NCBI GenBank assembly: GCA_018269055.1
Contig: JAFDVI010000015.1
Location: 126,618-190,617, forward strand
Direction of reading: 5' to 3'
Length of the DNA stretch: 64,000 bases
From: Acidobacteriota bacterium
Lineage (GTDB): Bacteria > Acidobacteriota > Blastocatellia > RBC074
Shown: piece by piece, positions 62,926 through 64,000 of the stretch
Layout of the letters: each line of letters opens with the position of its first letter
How positions within the stretch are numbered: position 1 is the first letter of the stretch
The notes under the pieces: generated by a model
Database searches by the model: none
Told to the model about the DNA's origin: nothing
The model's input: the letters and a program-made list of their open reading frames with translations, nothing else
Program-made: the position numbers and the translations under genes

Positions 62926-64000
62926 ATGAGAATCGGTGTTGATGCCACAAGCCGGCAAAACAATAGAGGATATGGGCGTCACGCGCGGGCGTTGTTGAAT
63001 GCGCTGATCCCGCTGGACTGCGATAACAGGTATACTTTGTTCGTTGATTCAATTGACGCTGACGACGAACTGCCTTCTGAAGCGGAAGTTCGTCTGGTCA
63101 GCACGGACGCACCAGCCGCTTTGGCTACTGCTGCGAATGGTCACCGCTCAGCGATGGACATGCTGCGGATGAGTCGCGCAATGTCCGATTCCCGTTTTGA
63201 TTTGCTGCTGTTCCCAACAGTTTACAGTTACGTCCCTGTGCTCAGCCGCGCGAAGAAAATCGTTATGATTCACGATGTGATTGCCGAAACGTATCCTCAA
63301 CTGACATTGCCTAGTTTCACCTCACGCCTGTTCTGGCGAACGAAAGTTGCGCTTGGCCGTTGGCAGGCGGATGCCATCGTTACGGTTTCTGATTACTCTC
63401 GACGAGGGATTTTGGAGCATTTCAAGACCTTGCCCGAACGAGTTTTCGTCGTCGGTGAAGCTAACGATCCGATTTTTCGACCCTTGCCTGATCCACATCC
63501 GACCAAACCCCTGTTGGAATTGGGAGTCAATGGCGAGGGACGCACAGTTGTTTACGTCGGCGGATTCAGTCCGCATAAAAATCTTGAAGCCCTGGTTTCG
63601 GCATTCGCCAAAGTTGTCGAACATCCAAGTTTTTCCGATGTGCAATTGGTGATGGTTGGCGAATATCAGAAAGAGGTGTTTCATAGTTGTTATTCCGCAA
63701 TCAAACGGCAAATTGCAGAACTCGGCATTTCCAGCCGCGTAGTTTTTACAGGGTATCTGCCGGATGAAGAATTGGTTGTTTTGCTGAATTTGGCCAGTGT
63801 ACTGGTACTGCCTTCGCTGATCGAAGGATTTGGTTTGCCAGCCGTCGAAGCCGCGGCTTGCGGATGCCCTGTAATTGCCACAACAGCCAGTCCTTTACCG
63901 GAACTGTTGGGAGAAGGGGGAATCTTTATCAATCCATCCAATCAAGAAGAGTTAGACGATGCTTTAGCTCACATTTTGGAATCAAAAGCCTTACGTCAGC
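62926..64000 (+). CDS. GT4-type glycosyltransferase (partial, runs off the window)
   Basis: At least 358 residues from ATG 62926 (GGAG upstream); the stop is beyond the right edge. MRIGVDATSRQNNRGYGRHA opens the N-terminal Rossmann half. VVYVGGFSPHKNLEALVSAF is the interdomain donor loop, and LPSLIEGFGLPAVEAAACGCPV is the E-x7-E motif of GT4 enzymes. It transfers a sugar from an NDP donor, retaining the anomeric configuration, in building the repeat unit. It lies 50 bases after the hydrolase gene. Confidence 0.9.
   Translation, partial: MRIGVDATSRQNNRGYGRHARALLNALIPLDCDNRYTLFVDSIDADDELPSEAEVRLVSTDAPAALATAANGHRSAMDMLRMSRAMSDSRFDLLLFPTVYSYVPVLSRAKKIVMIHDVIAETYPQLTLPSFTSRLFWRTKVALGRWQADAIVTVSDYSRRGILEHFKTLPERVFVVGEANDPIFRPLPDPHPTKPLLELGVNGEGRTVVYVGGFSPHKNLEALVSAFAKVVEHPSFSDVQLVMVGEYQKEVFHSCYSAIKRQIAELGISSRVVFTGYLPDEELVVLLNLASVLVLPSLIEGFGLPAVEAAACGCPVIATTASPLPELLGEGGIFINPSNQEELDDALAHILESKALRQ

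Overview
The window reads as one contiguous piece of a large, moderately GC-rich bacterial chromosome. An Acidobacteriota host, possibly class Blastocatellia, is my best guess. The reasons are a secreted protein ending in what I recognise as the Solibacter-type C-terminal domain (TIGR03437 style, 51937-54120), many DUF4136-like or repeat-rich secreted proteins, and dispersed palindromes that intrude into spacers and even into coding sequence. No rRNA, tRNA, CRISPR array, integrase or transposase was seen. The taxonomic call is inference from gene families, not from a marker gene.

Region 1 (1-6484) is a branched-chain amino acid operon on the plus strand: a methyltransferase, ilvB, ilvN, ilvC, a retropepsin-like aspartic protease, and cimA. 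It makes acetolactate and dihydroxyacid precursors, and citramalate for threonine-independent isoleucine synthesis. Region 2 (6493-11000) is a minus-strand run of exported proteins of unknown role, closed by a 46-residue membrane microprotein. Region 3 (11001-24310) is regulatory and envelope: a palindrome-rich spacer, a two-GAF sigma-54 activator, a matching set of 16-bp dyads plus a -24/-12 promoter, then small genes (microprotein, zinc ribbon, STAS) and a complete TolC/adaptor/RND efflux system. Downstream are a type II NADH dehydrogenase, an ECF sigma factor, a thioesterase-like protein and a DksA/TraR-type zinc protein.

Region 4 (24647-64000, running off the right edge) is a very large glycan and lipid-carrier cluster, almost all on the plus strand with many 4-nt overlaps. 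It holds polyprenyl-phosphate-type GT2 enzymes, GT-C integral membrane glycosyltransferases, two FAD oxidoreductases of one family, a CofD-like/GT2 fusion with its own HAD and nucleotidyltransferase partners, a NodB deacetylase, a radical SAM/SPASM protein, a flippase, a GMC oxidoreductase with a small membrane partner, an isoprenylcysteine-methyltransferase-like protein, a secreted glycoside-hydrolase-like protein, an AT-rich insert with a phosphoethanolamine-transferase-like enzyme, and a CDP-sugar cassette (rfbF, rfbG, C-methyltransferase). Together they look able to make, activate, decorate, flip and attach a complex surface glycan.

The most unusual signals are: (i) the CofD-like/GT2 fusion module; (ii) a two-helix membrane domain present both alone and fused to an FAD oxidoreductase; (iii) a compact sigma-54 circuit with three copies of TGCCGA-N4-TCGGCA; (iv) inverted arrays of 7-bp repeats in several gene spacers, one of which encodes the lipoprotein signal peptide of the efflux adaptor; and (v) a palindromic element inserted in frame in the RND permease.
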